A stretch of DNA of 5,674 nt from Dehalococcoidia bacterium (GTDB lineage: Bacteria; Chloroflexota; Dehalococcoidia; Dehalococcoidales; BS750m-G39), in NCBI GenBank assembly GCA_030616265.1, contig JAUWXS010000050.1, forward strand, positions 1-5,674, read 5' to 3'. The notes beneath the pieces are model-generated. The model saw only the letters and a list, made by a program, of their open reading frames with translations, was not told the DNA's origin and ran no database searches. The position numbers and the translations under genes are program-made. Shown in pieces: positions 4,875 to 5,674 of the stretch. The first letter of the stretch is position 1. Every line of letters starts with the position of its first letter.

Positions 4875-5674
4875 CTATGAGCCTAAGTCCCTGACCATAT
4901 AGTCTGCCTGCGATTGGTAGCCGAATTCAGTGCGGTAGTATTCCCTGGCGCCAACGCCGCTCAAGATTGTCATTTTCGGCGCCCCAAATTCCTCGGCGGC
5001 GATTCGCTCCGCCTCCCGGAGCAGGGCTTTGCCCAGACCCTTGTGCTGAGCCGCCTCCCTATTCTGCTCGGCGAGGGGGACCTCGGGCCCGTAAACATGC
5101 AGTTCCCGTATCAAAGCCGAATTGCCCTCGCTCTTTGACTGGGACTGAATCCTCATCCGCAGTATGGCAAACAGGGTTTCCGCCTCATCCTCAAAGGAGA
5201 GGAAGATTTCCCTGCCCCCCGCCGCCCCGTAGTCCATTCTCACCAGCTTAGGTTCGCCTATTTCCCAGCCGTCCCGCGCCCGGTGGCCATACTCGCGGCA
5301 GCGGATGCACTTACATTCAATTCCCATTTGCTTCATGCGCTGCTTGACCACCCCCCGCAGCGAGTCCTTACAGCCGGCGGTGATGAACTTGGCGGGAATA
5401 TCGCGCAGCACCCGCGATATCCTGACGTATTTGGGCACGATGGACTTAATATCAATCATCAGGTTGACCATGGTTTTGACATCGTAGGGCTGGTAGCGGT
5501 TTTCCTGATACCATCTCTCCAGCTCGGTGCCCTCGACCACCATGGTGGGGTATAGTTTCAAGCCGTCGGGCTTAAAGCGCTCGTCGTCGAAGAGCTTTCG
5601 GGATAATTCTAGATCGTGCTCCGGGGTGGAGCCGGGCAACCCCGGCATCCAGTGGTAGTGCACCTTAAAGCCGT
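4875..5674 (-). CDS. elp3: tRNA U34 carboxymethyltransferase Elp3, C-terminal part (5' end beyond right edge)
   Basis: Elp3 uses acetyl-CoA and S-adenosylmethionine radical chemistry to build 5-carboxymethyl-type groups on wobble uridine 34 of tRNA. About 265 C-terminal residues are visible, starting GFKVHYHWMPGLPGSTPEHD, part of the radical-SAM barrel. The conserved RDIPAKFITAG and a cysteine-rich segment (ECKCIRCREYGH) link the two domains. The GNAT acetyltransferase domain follows, with an LHVYGPEVPL strand, the acetyl-CoA loop QHKGLGKALLREAERIA and SGVGAREYYRTEFGYQ, ending YMVRDLGS. The iron-sulfur cluster cysteines and the true start lie outside the window. The bacterial protein works alone, unlike the eukaryotic Elongator complex; the Dehalococcoides mccartyi enzyme is a structurally studied example. 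It converges with the metallopeptidase gene, with 13 nt between stops. Confidence 0.95.
   Translation of the reverse strand, partial: GFKVHYHWMPGLPGSTPEHDLELSRKLFDDERFKPDGLKLYPTMVVEGTELERWYQENRYQPYDVKTMVNLMIDIKSIVPKYVRISRVLRDIPAKFITAGCKDSLRGVVKQRMKQMGIECKCIRCREYGHRARDGWEIGEPKLVRMDYGAAGGREIFLSFEDEAETLFAILRMRIQSQSKSEGNSALIRELHVYGPEVPLAEQNREAAQHKGLGKALLREAERIAAEEFGAPKMTILSGVGAREYYRTEFGYQSQADYMVRDLGS

Noticed and set aside
1..5674. CRISPR arrays, tRNA genes, insertion sequences and phage attachment repeats
   Set aside because: No regularly spaced repeats, cloverleaf sequences, transposase frames or long direct repeats were found on reading both strands.

Overview
The window looks like a piece of a Chloroflexota chromosome, most plausibly Dehalococcoidia or a relative. 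That placement is inferred from the gene content: a coiled-coil C4 zinc-ribbon protein beside RNase HI, then rnpB, an S41 peptidase, a PF06262-type zincin and a stand-alone bacterial Elp3. No rRNA or tRNA gene is present to confirm it.

Left edge (about 1-752, minus strand): three overlapping genes of a phage DNA-packaging module, read right to left. They are a 48-residue micro-gene with a strong ribosome binding site, a putative small terminase subunit, and the N-terminal 116 residues of a large terminase subunit carrying a Walker A motif and running off the window. The segment is a prophage, a prophage remnant or a gene-transfer-agent-like locus; the window does not tell which. Positions 753-909 form a divergent control region with a palindrome, an SOS-box-like site and weak promoter matches on both strands.

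Middle (910-2430, plus strand): a zinc-ribbon/coiled-coil protein and an RNase HI-family protein 12 nt apart, followed by the RNase P RNA gene (rnpB) with its own promoter. All three products point to nucleic-acid metabolism. The RNase H has His where the fourth catalytic Asp is usual.

Right (2541-4861, plus strand): a promoter and a 73-residue hypothetical protein, then a tight run of an S41/CtpA-like PDZ protease with a lipoprotein-like signal, a four-helix membrane protein (TAATG overlap) and a small HExxH metallopeptidase. The far right holds the C-terminal part of Elp3 on the minus strand, converging on the metallopeptidase with a 13-nt gap. Elp3 modifies U34 of tRNAs.

No CRISPR array, insertion sequence, tRNA, attachment site or replication origin was seen. 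Most of the window is ordinary core-genome content. The parts most worth a second look are the overlapping terminase cassette and its control region, and the altered RNase H active site. No clearly undescribed system can be demonstrated from this sequence alone.
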